In this document: piece after piece, positions 18,472 through 27,884 of the stretch
How positions within the stretch are numbered: position 1 is the stretch's first letter
How the letters are laid out: every line of letters starts with the position of its first letter
DNA from: Methylobacillus glycogenes JCM 2850
Lineage (GTDB): Bacteria > Pseudomonadota > Gammaproteobacteria > Burkholderiales > Methylophilaceae
Length of the DNA stretch: 44,725 bases
Reading direction: 5' to 3'
Assembly: GCF_000617925.1 (NCBI RefSeq)
Contig: NZ_BAMT01000016.1
Span: forward strand, 1-44,725
Made by a program: the position numbers and the translations under genes
The notes under the pieces: model-generated
The model's input: only the letters and a program-made list of their open reading frames with translations
Database searches by the model: none
What the model was told of the DNA's origin: nothing

Positions 18472-18834
18472 TTAGGCAGTTTGTCGGATGATCAAGCCTT
18501 GAAGCTTGTCCAGCGTCTTTGAAATTGCCAGCACTTCCTCGTTGGGAATCTGACGTAATACTTTTTGCGTCTCAGAATCCACGACTTTGACCACTACACG
18601 GCCAGAATCATTATCAGTAGAAAACTGGATGGACTGCAGAATCGGTGATATGAACTCATTGATCTGCTTCACCGCGGTATCTACTTCTGCCTTGCTTACT
18701 TGACTCGTGGCAGACTGGGCCTGCTGCTGCACCAATTCCTTGGTACCTGGCAATGCACTGACTGGCGTAGCACTACGTGCTGAAGTGGGGAAACTTCCTG
18801 CTTGACTATAAACATCTATATTGGAGATAGCCAT
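18472..18834 (-). CDS. flaG: FlaG family protein
   Basis: 120 residues from the ATG at 18834, preceded by GAGG; the upstream in-frame start is less likely. FlaG proteins affect filament length in some bacteria. The C-terminal half has the conserved core LQFSTD-like segment (SIQFSTDNDSGRVVVKVVDSE) followed by VLRQIPNEEVLAISKTLDKLQG, the FlaG signature. It lies between fliC and fliD, the usual place. The frame is intact. Confidence 0.93.
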   Translation of the reverse strand: MAISNIDVYSQAGSFPTSARSATPVSALPGTKELVQQQAQSATSQVSKAEVDTAVKQINEFISPILQSIQFSTDNDSGRVVVKVVDSETQKVLRQIPNEEVLAISKTLDKLQGLIIRQTA

Positions 18835-18857
18835 TTTCTTGATTTCCTCAAGCAAAA

Positions 18858-18887
18858 CCCGCAGCCTCTATCTGAGCAGACTGCGGG
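18858..18887 (-). terminator. Terminator after fliC
   Basis: CCCGCAG (18858-18864) pairs with CTGCGGG (18881-18887), and on the minus strand it is followed by TTTTGCTT. It lies between the fliC stop and the flaG start. It probably lets fliC be transcribed in excess over flaG and fliD, a common arrangement for flagellin genes. Confidence 0.75.
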
Positions 18888-18909
18888 AGTTAGTGCCTAT
18901 TGTGTCACC

Positions 18910-19710
18910 TTAGCCACGCAACAGTGTCAGAACGTTGTTAGGCAAGGAGTTCGCTTGTGCCAGCATCGCAGTACCTGCTTGTTGCAAGATTTGACCACGA
19001 GTCAGGTTGGCAGTTTCCGAAGCAAAGTCTGCATCTAGGATACGGGACTTGGCGGCAGACTGATTCTCAACCGACACTTGCAAGCTGCTGATCACAGATT
19101 CAAAGCGGTTTTGCACAGCACCCAAAGTCGCACGGTTGGTATTCGCAGTGTTCAACGCAGTATCAATTGCAGTCAGCGCAGTGTTGGCATTGTCAGCAGT
19201 AGTGATGCTACCAGTGATTGTGGAAGCCGCAGTAGCAGCCACAGTGATAGTTTGACCGCTATCAGCACCAACCTGGAAGGTCATGGCAGTAGCACCGAAT
19301 ACTGCAGAGCCGTTGAACTTGGTGTCTGTACCCAGACGACCGATTTCAGTAGCCAGTTGTTGGAATTCAGCATCCAGGTTAGCACGGTCACCAGTACCGT
19401 TAGTAGCATTGATGGACTGTACAGCCAGTTCACGCATACGTTGCAGAGCGTCAGTTACCTTACCCAGCGCGCCTTCAGCAGTTTGTGCAAAAGAAATCGC
19501 ATCGTTAGCGTTACGGATAGCAACGGTTTGACCGCGAACTTGAGCATCCATACGTGTTGCGATGGACATACCAGCCGCGTCATCCTTGGCGCTGTTAACG
19601 CGCAGACCGGAAGACAGACGTTGCAGGGATGTATTCAGGCTGGATTGCGAAGTTGTCAGGTTACGTTGAGCGTTCAGCGAAGCCAGGTTGGTGTTGATAA
19701 TTGCAGCCAT
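18910..19710 (-). CDS. fliC: Flagellin FliC
   Basis: 266 residues from the ATG at 19710, which has GAAGGAG well placed; a TTG two codons upstream is less likely. Flagellin is the filament subunit. The N-terminal D0/D1 domain (AAIINTNLASLNAQRNL, LSSGLRVNSAKDDAAGM) and the C-terminal domain (SRILDADFASETANLTRGQILQQAGTAML and LRG end) are nearly canonical. The variable centre is short, so the filament should have little surface decoration. It is the only flagellin gene here, is driven by a sigma-28 type promoter, and ends at a hairpin terminator. Confidence 0.97.
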   Translation of the reverse strand: MAAIINTNLASLNAQRNLTTSQSSLNTSLQRLSSGLRVNSAKDDAAGMSIATRMDAQVRGQTVAIRNANDAISFAQTAEGALGKVTDALQRMRELAVQSINATNGTGDRANLDAEFQQLATEIGRLGTDTKFNGSAVFGATAMTFQVGADSGQTITVAATAASTITGSITTADNANTALTAIDTALNTANTNRATLGAVQNRFESVISSLQVSVENQSAAKSRILDADFASETANLTRGQILQQAGTAMLAQANSLPNNVLTLLRG

Positions 19711-19804
19711 TTTCAAATCTCCTTCGATTTAAGTTAATTTCCAAAACCACGTGTTGCATTTGGTATCGCTTCACAGCTCTTGTTACGTTGCGCTGTTAAG
19801 ACTG

Positions 19805-19831
19805 TTATCGGTCATTCCTGCGAAAAATTTA
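19805..19831 (-). promoter_or_regulatory. Sigma-28 (FliA) promoter of fliC
   Basis: On the minus strand TAAATTTT, an 11-base spacer and ACCGATAA match the FliA consensus TAAAGTTT-N11-GCCGATAA at 14 of 16 positions with exact spacing. It stands 95 bases before the fliC ATG, leaving an untranslated leader of roughly 85-90 bases. This is the expected late-class flagellin promoter. Confidence 0.85.
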
Positions 19832-20208
19832 GCGGTGTTCTGCACTTATCTTTTCTCGCGGTTTGCATCGTTTACCAATGCCATGCTGCAGTTGTCGGAT
19901 TACTTAAATAAATCTTTAGGGACCTCGCCTTTCTGCAATTAATATTTCAACACAAAATCAATTAAATCAATAACTTAAAATTTAAAAAAGAATATTATTT
20001 ATCTTTAACCCTAAAGTTTTTTCACCTGTTTTTTACGGTCCAGCCAGGTCAAATTCGGTGAAAAATATTTTCTAAATTCAGGGTTGAGGGCCATTCAACA
20101 TGAGCCTGACCGCTATATTAGCGAGGTCAGGCTAGTCACAATCGGCTTAACAGGCAGGGGAAATTGCGCCAAATCGGCGCATAAGATGTTTAGACGCTGG
20201 GGTTGTGA
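19832..20208. other. Non-coding region between fliC promoter and response regulator, with hairpin
   Basis: No gene is visible. The part from 19920 to 20080 is strongly AT-rich. At 20103-20133 AGCCTGACC and GGTCAGGCT form a 9-base stem whose inside also pairs (CGCTA/TAGCG). It lies about 75 bases beyond the response-regulator stop. It lacks a clear U-run on either strand, so it is a possible but not certain terminator. Confidence 0.5.
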
Positions 20209-20856
20209 TCAATCAACCAGATTGTTCTTGATCGCGTAATGCGTCAGCTCAGCGTTATGGCGCAGGTTGAGCTTTTCCAGCAGACGCGCTCGGTACATGC
20301 TGATGGTCTTGACCGAGAGCGAGAGATTCTCGGCAATTTCACCCACTGCCAGACCAGAGGCAATCATGGTGAGGGTCTGAAACTCCCGGTTGGACAGACA
20401 TTCATGCAGAGGTTTGTCCGCATTGCCGCCAACTTGCTCGGCTAAAGCCATGGCCACTTCTTCGCTGATGTATTTTTTGCCCTTGGCGATAGTACGGATG
20501 GCCGTTACCAACTGATCCGAAGCGCCTTGTTTGCTCAGGTAGCCTGAAGCCCCTGAGCGCAAGGCACGAATAGCGTAAGCATCTTCCCTGTGCATGGAGA
20601 GCATGAGTATAGAAACCCTGGGGTGCGCCTTCTTGATCAAACTACAGGCCTCAATTCCACTACGATCCGGCAAGGAGATATCTAGCAGCATAATATCCAG
20701 ACCACTCGTGCCCGCCAGTTTGATGGCTTCGGCCGCATTTTTGGCATCGGCAATCACTTCTATATCTTCGGTTTCGGCTAGGATCTGTTTCAGACCTTCG
20801 CGCAGAATGGCGTGATCGTCAGCAATAATGACTTTAATTGTTGGTGTTGTTGGCAT
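20209..20856 (-). CDS. NarL/FixJ-family response regulator
   Basis: 215 residues. The receiver domain (about 7-120) has the acidic pair DD at 13-14, the likely phosphoacceptor D59 in LLDISLPD and the conserved K109. A helix-turn-helix domain of the LuxR type follows (about 148-205; LSNREFQTLTMIASGLAVGEIAENLSLSVKTI is its span). It should bind DNA when phosphorylated by the kinase encoded just upstream, 39 bases away in the same direction. Targets are unknown. The neighbours are flagellin on one side and a TonB-receptor operon on the other, and either could be regulated. Confidence 0.93.
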   Translation of the reverse strand: MPTTPTIKVIIADDHAILREGLKQILAETEDIEVIADAKNAAEAIKLAGTSGLDIMLLDISLPDRSGIEACSLIKKAHPRVSILMLSMHREDAYAIRALRSGASGYLSKQGASDQLVTAIRTIAKGKKYISEEVAMALAEQVGGNADKPLHECLSNREFQTLTMIASGLAVGEIAENLSLSVKTISMYRARLLEKLNLRHNAELTHYAIKNNLVD

Positions 20857-20895
20857 GGTTGCTGTATGAAAAATGTCCGAATGGATAATGGGGAC

Positions 20896-22352
20896 TCAAA
20901 CCGTGACCGCATCCAGCTGGGCTGGTTGTAGTGGAATGGTCACAATGACAATTGTACCGCCTTGCTTTCCTGCTTGCACACGGCACTGACCGGAGAGTGC
21001 CACCGCCCGCTCTACCATGCCATTAATGCCAAAGGCATTGGGTTTCAGCACATCGGCTGGGGCAATACCTAGCCCATTATCAATCACCTGCATGACAATT
21101 TCCCGACTGGTGGCTTCCAGCGTAACCTCAACATGGCTGGCGTGGGCATACTTGGCAATGTTGGACATGGCCTCCTGGCAGATGCGGAACAAGGCAATGG
21201 CTTGGTCGGTACTGATATCGACTTCTGCATGATTGCAGGCAAACTCGCATGCTATGCCTATTTTTTCAGCAAACTGTGCGGCCTGCCATTCCAGCGCAGC
21301 CACAATTCCAAGCTCCAGCACATTGGGACGCAAATCGCTGGCGATGCGATGCGCAGACTCAAAAGTATCATCGACGATAGATTCGAGTTGGCGCGCTTGG
21401 CTAGCAAACTTTCATTGCTAGGGTCTAGCCGCTTGATGATAGAAGATAAACCCAGCCGAATTGCCGTCAGATTGCCGCCGAGGTCATCATGAATCTCCTG
21501 GGCAATACGCAGACGCTCTTTTTCCTTGATCTGCGCCATCTGCGCAGATAAACGCGCGAGTTTTTGATGTGACTGCCTAATGGCCAACTGCTCACGGCGA
21601 CTCTGAGTAATATTGGTCATGATGCCTTCCCACAGCACGGTATCATCCGGCATGCGGCGTGGGCTGGCGCGCAGGTTGATCCACTTGATATCCTGCCACT
21701 CCTTCATCCAGAAACGTCCGGTCCAGTTCAACACACTGAGATTCTGTGCCGACTGACGGATATTCTTCTCGTAGGCCAGCCTGTCATCCTCATCAATCAG
21801 TGACAAGAACACATCGGGTTTGCTGATCAAGGTGTCTGCCTCCTCACCCAACAAGGGCTTACAGGCATCACTAAGATAAAGAAAACCAACCACCCCATCC
21901 CGGTTCATACGTGCCTGATAGACCACACCAGGGGTATTGGAGATCAGCGCGCTGAGTTTGGAGCCGCCATCCTGCAGCACATGGAGAATATGGCGGCTGA
22001 ACGCACGGCTGTCGCGCACAATAAGTAAAGCACGTTCCTCACCACGCCCCACCAGCAGCAAACGGAATTCGGCAAAGTAACCATTGATCTCTTGTAGTGC
22101 ATGGCTGATATCTATCAGTGGCCAATCCACAGGTGCAGTGTCTAGCACCTTGCGCGCCTGCGGCTGTGCCAAAGCCTGCAATAGTTCATCCAGTGGATAA
22201 GCATCTCTCTCGTATTCTTGCCCATCCACCAGCACCGCAAGCAGGTTAAGCCGCAATGGATCGATGAGATAAGCATCGTCCAGTGAGCTAAGTGCTGCGG
22301 ATTCCAGATATTTGCGGATTTCCGATAAGGGGGACAAGGGTAGGCTCAACAT
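20896..22352 (-). CDS. PAS-domain histidine kinase, NarX-like (apparent frameshift)
   Basis: A soluble sensor kinase with no membrane segment. An N-terminal region of unknown type (about 1-125) is followed by a PAS domain (about 130-250; GVVYQARMNRDGVVGFLYLSD). Next comes the HisKA_3 dimerisation box with the phosphoacceptor His in AQEIHDDLGGNLTAIRLGLS (about residue 288), then an ATPase domain (VIDNGLGI, FGINGMVERA). The frame breaks at about 21396: GCCAAGCGCGCC needs one more G to give LLAKARQLESIVDDTFESAH and the conserved SDLRPNVLELG. The restored length is 485 residues. The ATG at 22352 is preferred over an upstream TTG, though its ribosome site is weak. Its partner is the adjacent response regulator; the signal is unknown. 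Confidence 0.88.
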
Positions 22353-22587
22353 GATGGCTGCCAAAAAAGACTACCTAGTTTAATTCACCAATTCAAGTCG
22401 AGTCACCAGTTGATGCGCAAACGGGGAATAAAAATTGCGGGCCTTGGATCAAGGGACTTTTGAATGCATCATCAACCTGACCTCGTTATATATTTACAAA
22501 TACAATGAAATATTATCTAATCCGCCCTGATTCAAGCACTTGTCTTAGGAGTGTCTTGGTTTTGAATGACTTATTTCGGGGAGTTTC

Positions 22588-24603
22588 ATGCATTACTACT
22601 ACAAACCTCTGGCGCTCGCGCTGTTAACAGCCTGGGCAGCCAGTGCTCAGGCTGAGGTTGCACCTTATACCTTGGGTGAGATCAATGTCACCGCGCCCAG
22701 GGGTGAGGCTATTTCTTTGGCCGACGATGCCATCAGCCAAGAGGACATGCGTTTATTCAATCGCGAGACGGTTGGCACAGCACTCAATACCCTGCCTGGC
22801 ATCAGCATGACCCAGGGTGGTCAGCGCAATGAGCAGTTAGTGCAATTACGCGGTTTCGATCTGCGCCAAGTCCCGGTGTTTGTTGATGGCATCCCGGTGT
22901 ATGTGACCTATGATGGTTATGTAGATCTGGCGCGCTTCAATACTTTCGACTTGTCCAAGATTCAGGTCTCCAAGGGCTTCAGCTCGGTTCTCTATGGCCC
23001 CAACACCTTGGGTGGCGCCATCAACCTGGTCAGCCGCAAGCCCAGCAAGGAGTTTGAAGGTAGCATCACGGCAGGCCTCAAAACTGACCGCAATTTCAAG
23101 TACAACGGCTACAGCACCGATCTCAATATGGGGGGCAACTATGGCACCTGGTATTGGCAGGCCAACACCTCCTATCTGGACAATGACCGCTATCGCATGT
23201 CCAGCGAGTACAACCCCAATCGCTTTGAGAATGGCGGCGACCGTGAACGTGCTTACAACCGTGACGGCAAAATCAACCTGAAGATAGGGTTTACCCCAAG
23301 AGAAGGTGATGAATACAGCCTGAACTACATCAACCAACAAGGTGATAAAGGCAGCCCTGTCTATGCGGGCAATGATAGCGGCCGCACTGCCAATTACTGG
23401 GATTGGCCCAAGTGGGATAAGGAAAGCCTGTATTTCATCTCGCGTACTAGTCTGGGTGGCAACGCTTACCTCAAGGTGCGCGCCTTCTATGACAAGTTCA
23501 AGAACGTGCTGGAAAGCTACGATGATGCGCGCTATGCCACCATGACACGTGGCAGCTCATTTACCAGTATTTATAACGACGATACCTATGGGGCAAGTGC
23601 AGAACTGGGCTTTGAGATTGCCGCACGTAATACGCTTAAGTTTGCCGCACATTACAAGCACGATAAGCATGAAGAGCATAACCAAGGCAATCCGGTGCAA
23701 ACCTTTGAAGACCGGACTGTCTCGTTTGCCGTTGAAGATACACACAAGATCACGGACAAGCTGAGCTTGGTTACAGGCTTGAGCTATGACGTGCGTGACA
23801 CCTTGCAAGCAGAAGGTTTAAATAACGCGAATCGTATTTACGACTTCCCTAGAGGCAGTGCTCACGCTTTGAACCCACAGGCTGGCTTATTCTATAAACC
23901 TTCTGAGGATAGTGACATTCATTTGACTGTGGCCAGAAAAAGCCGCTTTGCCACTATGAAGGATAGATTCTCAGGTCGCTTTGGTCGTGCCGTGGCCAAT
24001 CCAAACCTGGATACTGAGATTGCTACCCATTATGAGCTTGGTGCATCGGCTTTTGTCACACCGCAACTGCGCTTGCAGGGTGCCGTGTTCTATACCGACA
24101 CCAAGGACATGATTCAGTCCGTCAGCCTGCCAAACTCAGCCTGTAGCGCAGGCGGTGGCCAATGCTTCCAGTTCCGCAATATAGGCAAGGTTGAGAGTCA
24201 GGGCATAGAGTTGGGCGCAACTTGGTTCAGCAGCGACTCTCTGGAAATAGGCGGCAATTACAGCTTTATCAATCGCGACAACCTCAGTAACGACCTGCGA
24301 CTCACCGATGTGCCACGCCAAAAGTTATTTGCCTATGGCCGCTGGAAAGCCACAGATGCCCTGCAACTCGTCGCCAGTGTAGAGGCAGCATCCTCACGCT
24401 ACTCACGCCAGAATTCCGCGCTTAATGACTGGTTGTCTGCCAAGGGTTATGCCACAGGCAATCTGAAGGCCATGTATGCGGTGAATGCTGACTGGTTTGC
24501 CGAAGCAGGCGTTAATAACTTGCTGGACAAGAATTACGCTTACACCGAAGGCTTCTATATGGAAGGCCGCAATATGTTCGTCAACGTCACCCGCAAGTTC
24601 TAA
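22588..24603 (+). CDS. TonB-dependent outer-membrane receptor
   Basis: 671 residues. A signal peptide (PLALALLTAWAASAQA, cleavage near residue 22) precedes a short segment with the TonB-box-like sequence LGEINVTAPR. The plug domain follows (about 40-155; GTALNTLPGISMTQGG, VQLRGFDLRQVPVFVDGIPV, VLYGPNTLGGAINLVSRKP), then a 22-strand-type barrel ending in the terminal aromatic motif NVTRKF. Such receptors import metal chelates, cobalamin or other scarce ligands using TonB energy. The substrate cannot be read from sequence. The two following genes, a binding protein and a di-heme protein, point to iron or another metal. It is the first gene of a plus-strand operon; no clear Fur box is visible upstream. 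Confidence 0.92.
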   Translation: MHYYYKPLALALLTAWAASAQAEVAPYTLGEINVTAPRGEAISLADDAISQEDMRLFNRETVGTALNTLPGISMTQGGQRNEQLVQLRGFDLRQVPVFVDGIPVYVTYDGYVDLARFNTFDLSKIQVSKGFSSVLYGPNTLGGAINLVSRKPSKEFEGSITAGLKTDRNFKYNGYSTDLNMGGNYGTWYWQANTSYLDNDRYRMSSEYNPNRFENGGDRERAYNRDGKINLKIGFTPREGDEYSLNYINQQGDKGSPVYAGNDSGRTANYWDWPKWDKESLYFISRTSLGGNAYLKVRAFYDKFKNVLESYDDARYATMTRGSSFTSIYNDDTYGASAELGFEIAARNTLKFAAHYKHDKHEEHNQGNPVQTFEDRTVSFAVEDTHKITDKLSLVTGLSYDVRDTLQAEGLNNANRIYDFPRGSAHALNPQAGLFYKPSEDSDIHLTVARKSRFATMKDRFSGRFGRAVANPNLDTEIATHYELGASAFVTPQLRLQGAVFYTDTKDMIQSVSLPNSACSAGGGQCFQFRNIGKVESQGIELGATWFSSDSLEIGGNYSFINRDNLSNDLRLTDVPRQKLFAYGRWKATDALQLVASVEAASSRYSRQNSALNDWLSAKGYATGNLKAMYAVNADWFAEAGVNNLLDKNYAYTEGFYMEGRNMFVNVTRKF

Positions 24604-24637
24604 GCGAACTCAACCTTACTATTAGATAGGAAACACC

Positions 24638-25909
24638 ATGCCCAGCGCACTTACTATCAAGGCAGCATTGCGCTGGCTCACCTCATTTTTACTGGCTGGG
24701 CTGCTACTAGGCAGCCAAGCCCTATACGCGGAAAGCAGCAAGGTTGTGGTCATGACCAGTTATCCGCAAGAAGTTGTCTCCACCTTCGAGGCGGCTTTTG
24801 AACAGCAATACCCGCAATACAAACTGGAAGTGCTCTGGCGTCAATCGCGGGATGCCATGGCCTATTTCAAACAGCCGCCACAGCCAGTAGATGTGTATTG
24901 GACTCCAGCACAACGCAACTTTGCGCAGCTTGAGCACATGCAGGCCCTGGCGCCGCTAGACCTTGACCTCACAGGTTTGCCTGAGCAGCTGCACGGCTAC
25001 CCCTTGCGCAGCAGCCATTACATCGCCAGCGAAATAGCAGGTTATGGCATGGCCATCAACCCCAAGGCTATACAAGCGCAAGGGCTGCCATCACCTAGCA
25101 CTTGGCAGGATCTGACCGCAGCTGGCTACCACGGCAAGATAGGTTTGCCTATACCCTCCAAGGTGGGCTATGCGCCGCCTTTGATTGATATTCTGTTGCA
25201 AGGTTATGGTTGGCAGGCTGGCTGGAATTTGCTGCAAGCTTTGGCCGCCAATGCCGAGTTGGTCACCAGTGGCGCTACTTTTATCAGCGATGATGTCGCG
25301 AATGGTCGGCTGCTGGCAGGACTGACCATTGATTTCTTTACCGCCTCGGCCATCGCCAATGGTGCCCCGCTGCAGTTTGTTTACCCGGAGATTACGGCTT
25401 ACTCCCCTGCCCATATTGCCATCATGCGCCAGGCGGCTAACGTTGAAGGTGCACGGGCGTTCAGAGACTTTGTGTTATCTGAAGCTGGCCAGCGCTTGCT
25501 GTTTCATCCTGATGTGCGCAAATTGCCGGTACGGCCTTCCGCCTATGCCTACAAGCCAGCCGATTATTACAACCCTTACGCCAGCAACATAGGCTTTATC
25601 TACGACAGTAAAAAAGGCCTGGCACGACAAGAACTCACCAATGCTTTGTTCGATGCCATCATCAGCCTCAATATCGCCCAGCTACAATATAGCTATGAGC
25701 AATTGACTGCCGCCACGCAGAAGCTGGGGGCTGATGCGCCACAAGTGCTGAAAGCCAGGGCATTGCTGCAAACCTTGCCTATTCCTGAGCCTATTGATAC
25801 CGAGTCGAGTACCGAAATCACCAGCCCGGACAAGGCACAAATCCAGGCCTGGCAACTGCAAATGCAGCAACGCTATGCAGAAGCTGCGCGCATTCTGGCA
25901 CAGCCTTGA
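24638..25909 (+). CDS. Periplasmic solute-binding protein with C-terminal extension
   Basis: 423 residues with a signal peptide ([18 protein letters not shown], cleavage near residue 31). The mature part looks like an FbpA-type extracellular binding protein: VVVMTSYPQEVVSTFEAAFEQQYP at the start, DVYWTPAQRNF, then TFISDDVANGRLLAGLTIDFF and AFRDFVLSEAGQRLLF, typical of ABC iron(III)/small-anion binders. After about residue 320 there is an extra helical, Gln-rich tail (about 100 residues) that such proteins normally lack. No ABC permease or ATPase gene follows; instead a di-heme protein gene overlaps its stop. The ligand is unknown. A metal or metal chelate is suggested by the neighbouring receptor. 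AGGAAAC lies before the ATG. Confidence 0.85.
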   Translation: MPSALTIKAALRWLTSFLLAGLLLGSQALYAESSKVVVMTSYPQEVVSTFEAAFEQQYPQYKLEVLWRQSRDAMAYFKQPPQPVDVYWTPAQRNFAQLEHMQALAPLDLDLTGLPEQLHGYPLRSSHYIASEIAGYGMAINPKAIQAQGLPSPSTWQDLTAAGYHGKIGLPIPSKVGYAPPLIDILLQGYGWQAGWNLLQALAANAELVTSGATFISDDVANGRLLAGLTIDFFTASAIANGAPLQFVYPEITAYSPAHIAIMRQAANVEGARAFRDFVLSEAGQRLLFHPDVRKLPVRPSAYAYKPADYYNPYASNIGFIYDSKKGLARQELTNALFDAIISLNIAQLQYSYEQLTAATQKLGADAPQVLKARALLQTLPIPEPIDTESSTEITSPDKAQIQAWQLQMQQRYAEAARILAQP

Positions 25910-27279
25910 AGCAAGCCAGCAAAAGCGTATGGCGCGCGCTTGTTTTTCTGATATTGCTGCCCAGCCCGATGCTTACCACACTGGCCCTGAGCCAGGAAAG
26001 CCAGGTATATACCGCGCTAGAAAGCCGGGAAGCCTATAGCCAACCCATCAGCCCATTAAGCGAGGATGAGCTGCGCGACTTTATGCAGGGCCGCACACTG
26101 GTGCGACAAAGCTGGATTATCGGCCCAGCACTAGATAGCGAGATTCAGGGCCTGGGCCCGCTTTACAACCGTAACTCCTGCATAGCCTGCCACGCCAAGA
26201 ATGGCCGTGGCTTTGCTCCAACTAACGAGCATGAGTCCATGCGCGCCATGTTGGTGCGGCTTAGCATCCCGGGCAAAACCCTGAGCGGTGCGCCTCTGCC
26301 CCACCCTTTTTATGGCGATCAATTGCAAGAGTATGGTGCGCCTAGCGTAGTGGCCGAGGGTAGAGCCAGCCTGAGCTATAGCGAGCATACGGTAAGCCTA
26401 GCTAACGGCCAGAATGTCAGCTTGCGCAAACCCCAGCTGCGTTTCACTGAGCTGGCTTATGGCCCATTACCCAAGAATATTCAAACCTCGCTCAGAATTG
26501 CGCCTGCCATTTATGGCATGGGCCTGCTACAAGCGATAGAGGAAAAAACTATCCTGACGCTGGCAGCCCAAACCAAGCCCGGCAAAATCAAAGGCCGCCC
26601 CAACTGGGTGTGGGATGAAGAAGCTAAGAAAATAAGCCTGGGACGCTTTGGCTGGAAAGCCAATGTCCCTAGCTTGCGTCAGCAGACCGCGAGCGCACTC
26701 TCGGGCGATATGGGCCTAAGCTCCAGCGTGTTTCCCCATGGTAATTGCGCACCAAAGCAGCGTGATTGCCAGCAGGCAGCTCAGACAGTTGCCCCAGAGA
26801 TCAACGCCAGCCAGTTACAGCAAATGACAATGTATCAATTGGCACTCGCCGTACCCAAACAACGCCAAGCGGGTGATGCCATGGTTATGCGCGGCAAGCA
26901 GGTGTTTGAACGCGCCATGTGTGCGGCCTGCCACCAACCAGTATTACAGACCGGGGACTTTCCTGGCTTGAGCGCGCTGAGTCATCAGCAGATTGCGCCT
27001 TATACCGATTTACTACTGCACGATATGGGGCCGGAATTGGCCGATGGCCGCCCGGATTTCCAGGCCAGTGGTCGTGAATGGCGCACGCCGCCTTTGTGGG
27101 GCATAGGCTTGGCGCAAAAGGTGGATGAGCAGGTGGGCTTTTTGCACGATGGCCGTGCACGAAGCTTGCTGGAAGCCATACTCTGGCACGGCGGTGAGGC
27201 AGAAGCCTCTAAAGAGCAAGTGCGGACTATGCCAGATGAGGATAGGCAGGCTTTGTTGCGGTTTCTGGAATCGCTTTGA
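25906..27279 (+). CDS. Di-heme oxidoreductase-like protein (DUF1111)
   Basis: 457 residues. Two heme c motifs are visible: CIACH at 92-96, in the context LYNRNSCIACHAKNGRG, and CAACH at 339-343. RTPPLWGIGL and FLHDGRARSLLEAILWHGGEA at the C-terminus are typical of the DUF1111 family, related to MauG and cytochrome c peroxidase. An N-terminal hydrophobic segment (about 9-28) should export it. The only usable start is TTG, whose last two bases are shared with the preceding TGA (TTGA). Tight coupling to the binding-protein gene suggests both act in the periplasm on the same ligand. Members of this family are often found in iron-uptake loci; a redox step during metal capture is inferred. Confidence 0.88.
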   Translation: MKQASKSVWRALVFLILLPSPMLTTLALSQESQVYTALESREAYSQPISPLSEDELRDFMQGRTLVRQSWIIGPALDSEIQGLGPLYNRNSCIACHAKNGRGFAPTNEHESMRAMLVRLSIPGKTLSGAPLPHPFYGDQLQEYGAPSVVAEGRASLSYSEHTVSLANGQNVSLRKPQLRFTELAYGPLPKNIQTSLRIAPAIYGMGLLQAIEEKTILTLAAQTKPGKIKGRPNWVWDEEAKKISLGRFGWKANVPSLRQQTASALSGDMGLSSSVFPHGNCAPKQRDCQQAAQTVAPEINASQLQQMTMYQLALAVPKQRQAGDAMVMRGKQVFERAMCAACHQPVLQTGDFPGLSALSHQQIAPYTDLLLHDMGPELADGRPDFQASGREWRTPPLWGIGLAQKVDEQVGFLHDGRARSLLEAILWHGGEAEASKEQVRTMPDEDRQALLRFLESL

Positions 27280-27452
27280 GTGGCAAAATGCATAGTGGCA
27301 AATTGCCAGCCTGCAGATGCAAGTCATCGCATGCGACAACATCTAACAAGAAGTAAAGCTACTGCTTAATTACTTGGCATTCTAAGTAATGGCAAACCAT
27401 ATAATGTAGTGCAGCCACCGCTTCGCAAACGCTTCCTGCATCCCAGCAGCTT

Positions 27453-27827
27453 TTAGCCACAAGCTTGCACCGGTTCCAGGTCTTGCGCTTCGTCATCGGT
27501 AAACAAGCGGGAGCGGATTAAAAAATGTTTGCCTGTGGCTTGCTCCAAGGAAAACATGCCGCCGTGTCCGGGGATAGCATCCAAGGTCAGATGCGTGTGT
27601 TCCCAATATTCAAACTGGGTCTTGTTCATATAGTAGGGCACGCCATGCACCACGCCAACCTTGACGTCTGAAGTGCCAAGCAAGAACTCTCCATCCTTCA
27701 GGCACATCGGGGCACTACCCTCACAACAGCCACCGGATTGGTGAAACATCAAATCACCATGGCGGGCCCTCAACTCATCAATCAAGGCAGATGCTGAGGG
27801 ACTTGCAACAATACGGCTCACACTCAT
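27453..27827 (-). CDS. DUF779 protein, aldehyde dehydrogenase-associated
   Basis: 124 residues, cytoplasmic. The central motif FHQSGGCCEGSAPMC, with its paired cysteines, and the segment FEYWEHTHLTLDAIPGHGGMFSLE are the hallmarks of DUF779. This small family is usually encoded directly beside an acetaldehyde dehydrogenase of the ExaC/AcoD type. Its function is not established; a cofactor or stability role for the enzyme is plausible. Here the matching dehydrogenase lies about 3.6 kb upstream on the same strand, with unrelated genes between. GGAGG five bases before the ATG is a strong ribosome site. Confidence 0.88.
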   Translation of the reverse strand: MSVSRIVASPSASALIDELRARHGDLMFHQSGGCCEGSAPMCLKDGEFLLGTSDVKVGVVHGVPYYMNKTQFEYWEHTHLTLDAIPGHGGMFSLEQATGKHFLIRSRLFTDDEAQDLEPVQACG

Positions 27828-27884
27828 ATTTCCTCCAAGGGGCTAAGCCATTGCCCCTTAGACCACGAGGTGACAATGGATACT

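Noticed and set aside
19078..19737. A 219-codon open frame antisense to fliC.
   Set aside because: It is Ser/Thr/Gln-rich with no domain, fully inside the complement of flagellin.
22365..22587. A Fur box upstream of the TonB receptor.
   Set aside because: The region is AT-rich with scattered ATTATC-like pieces, but no match close to the 19-base Fur consensus.
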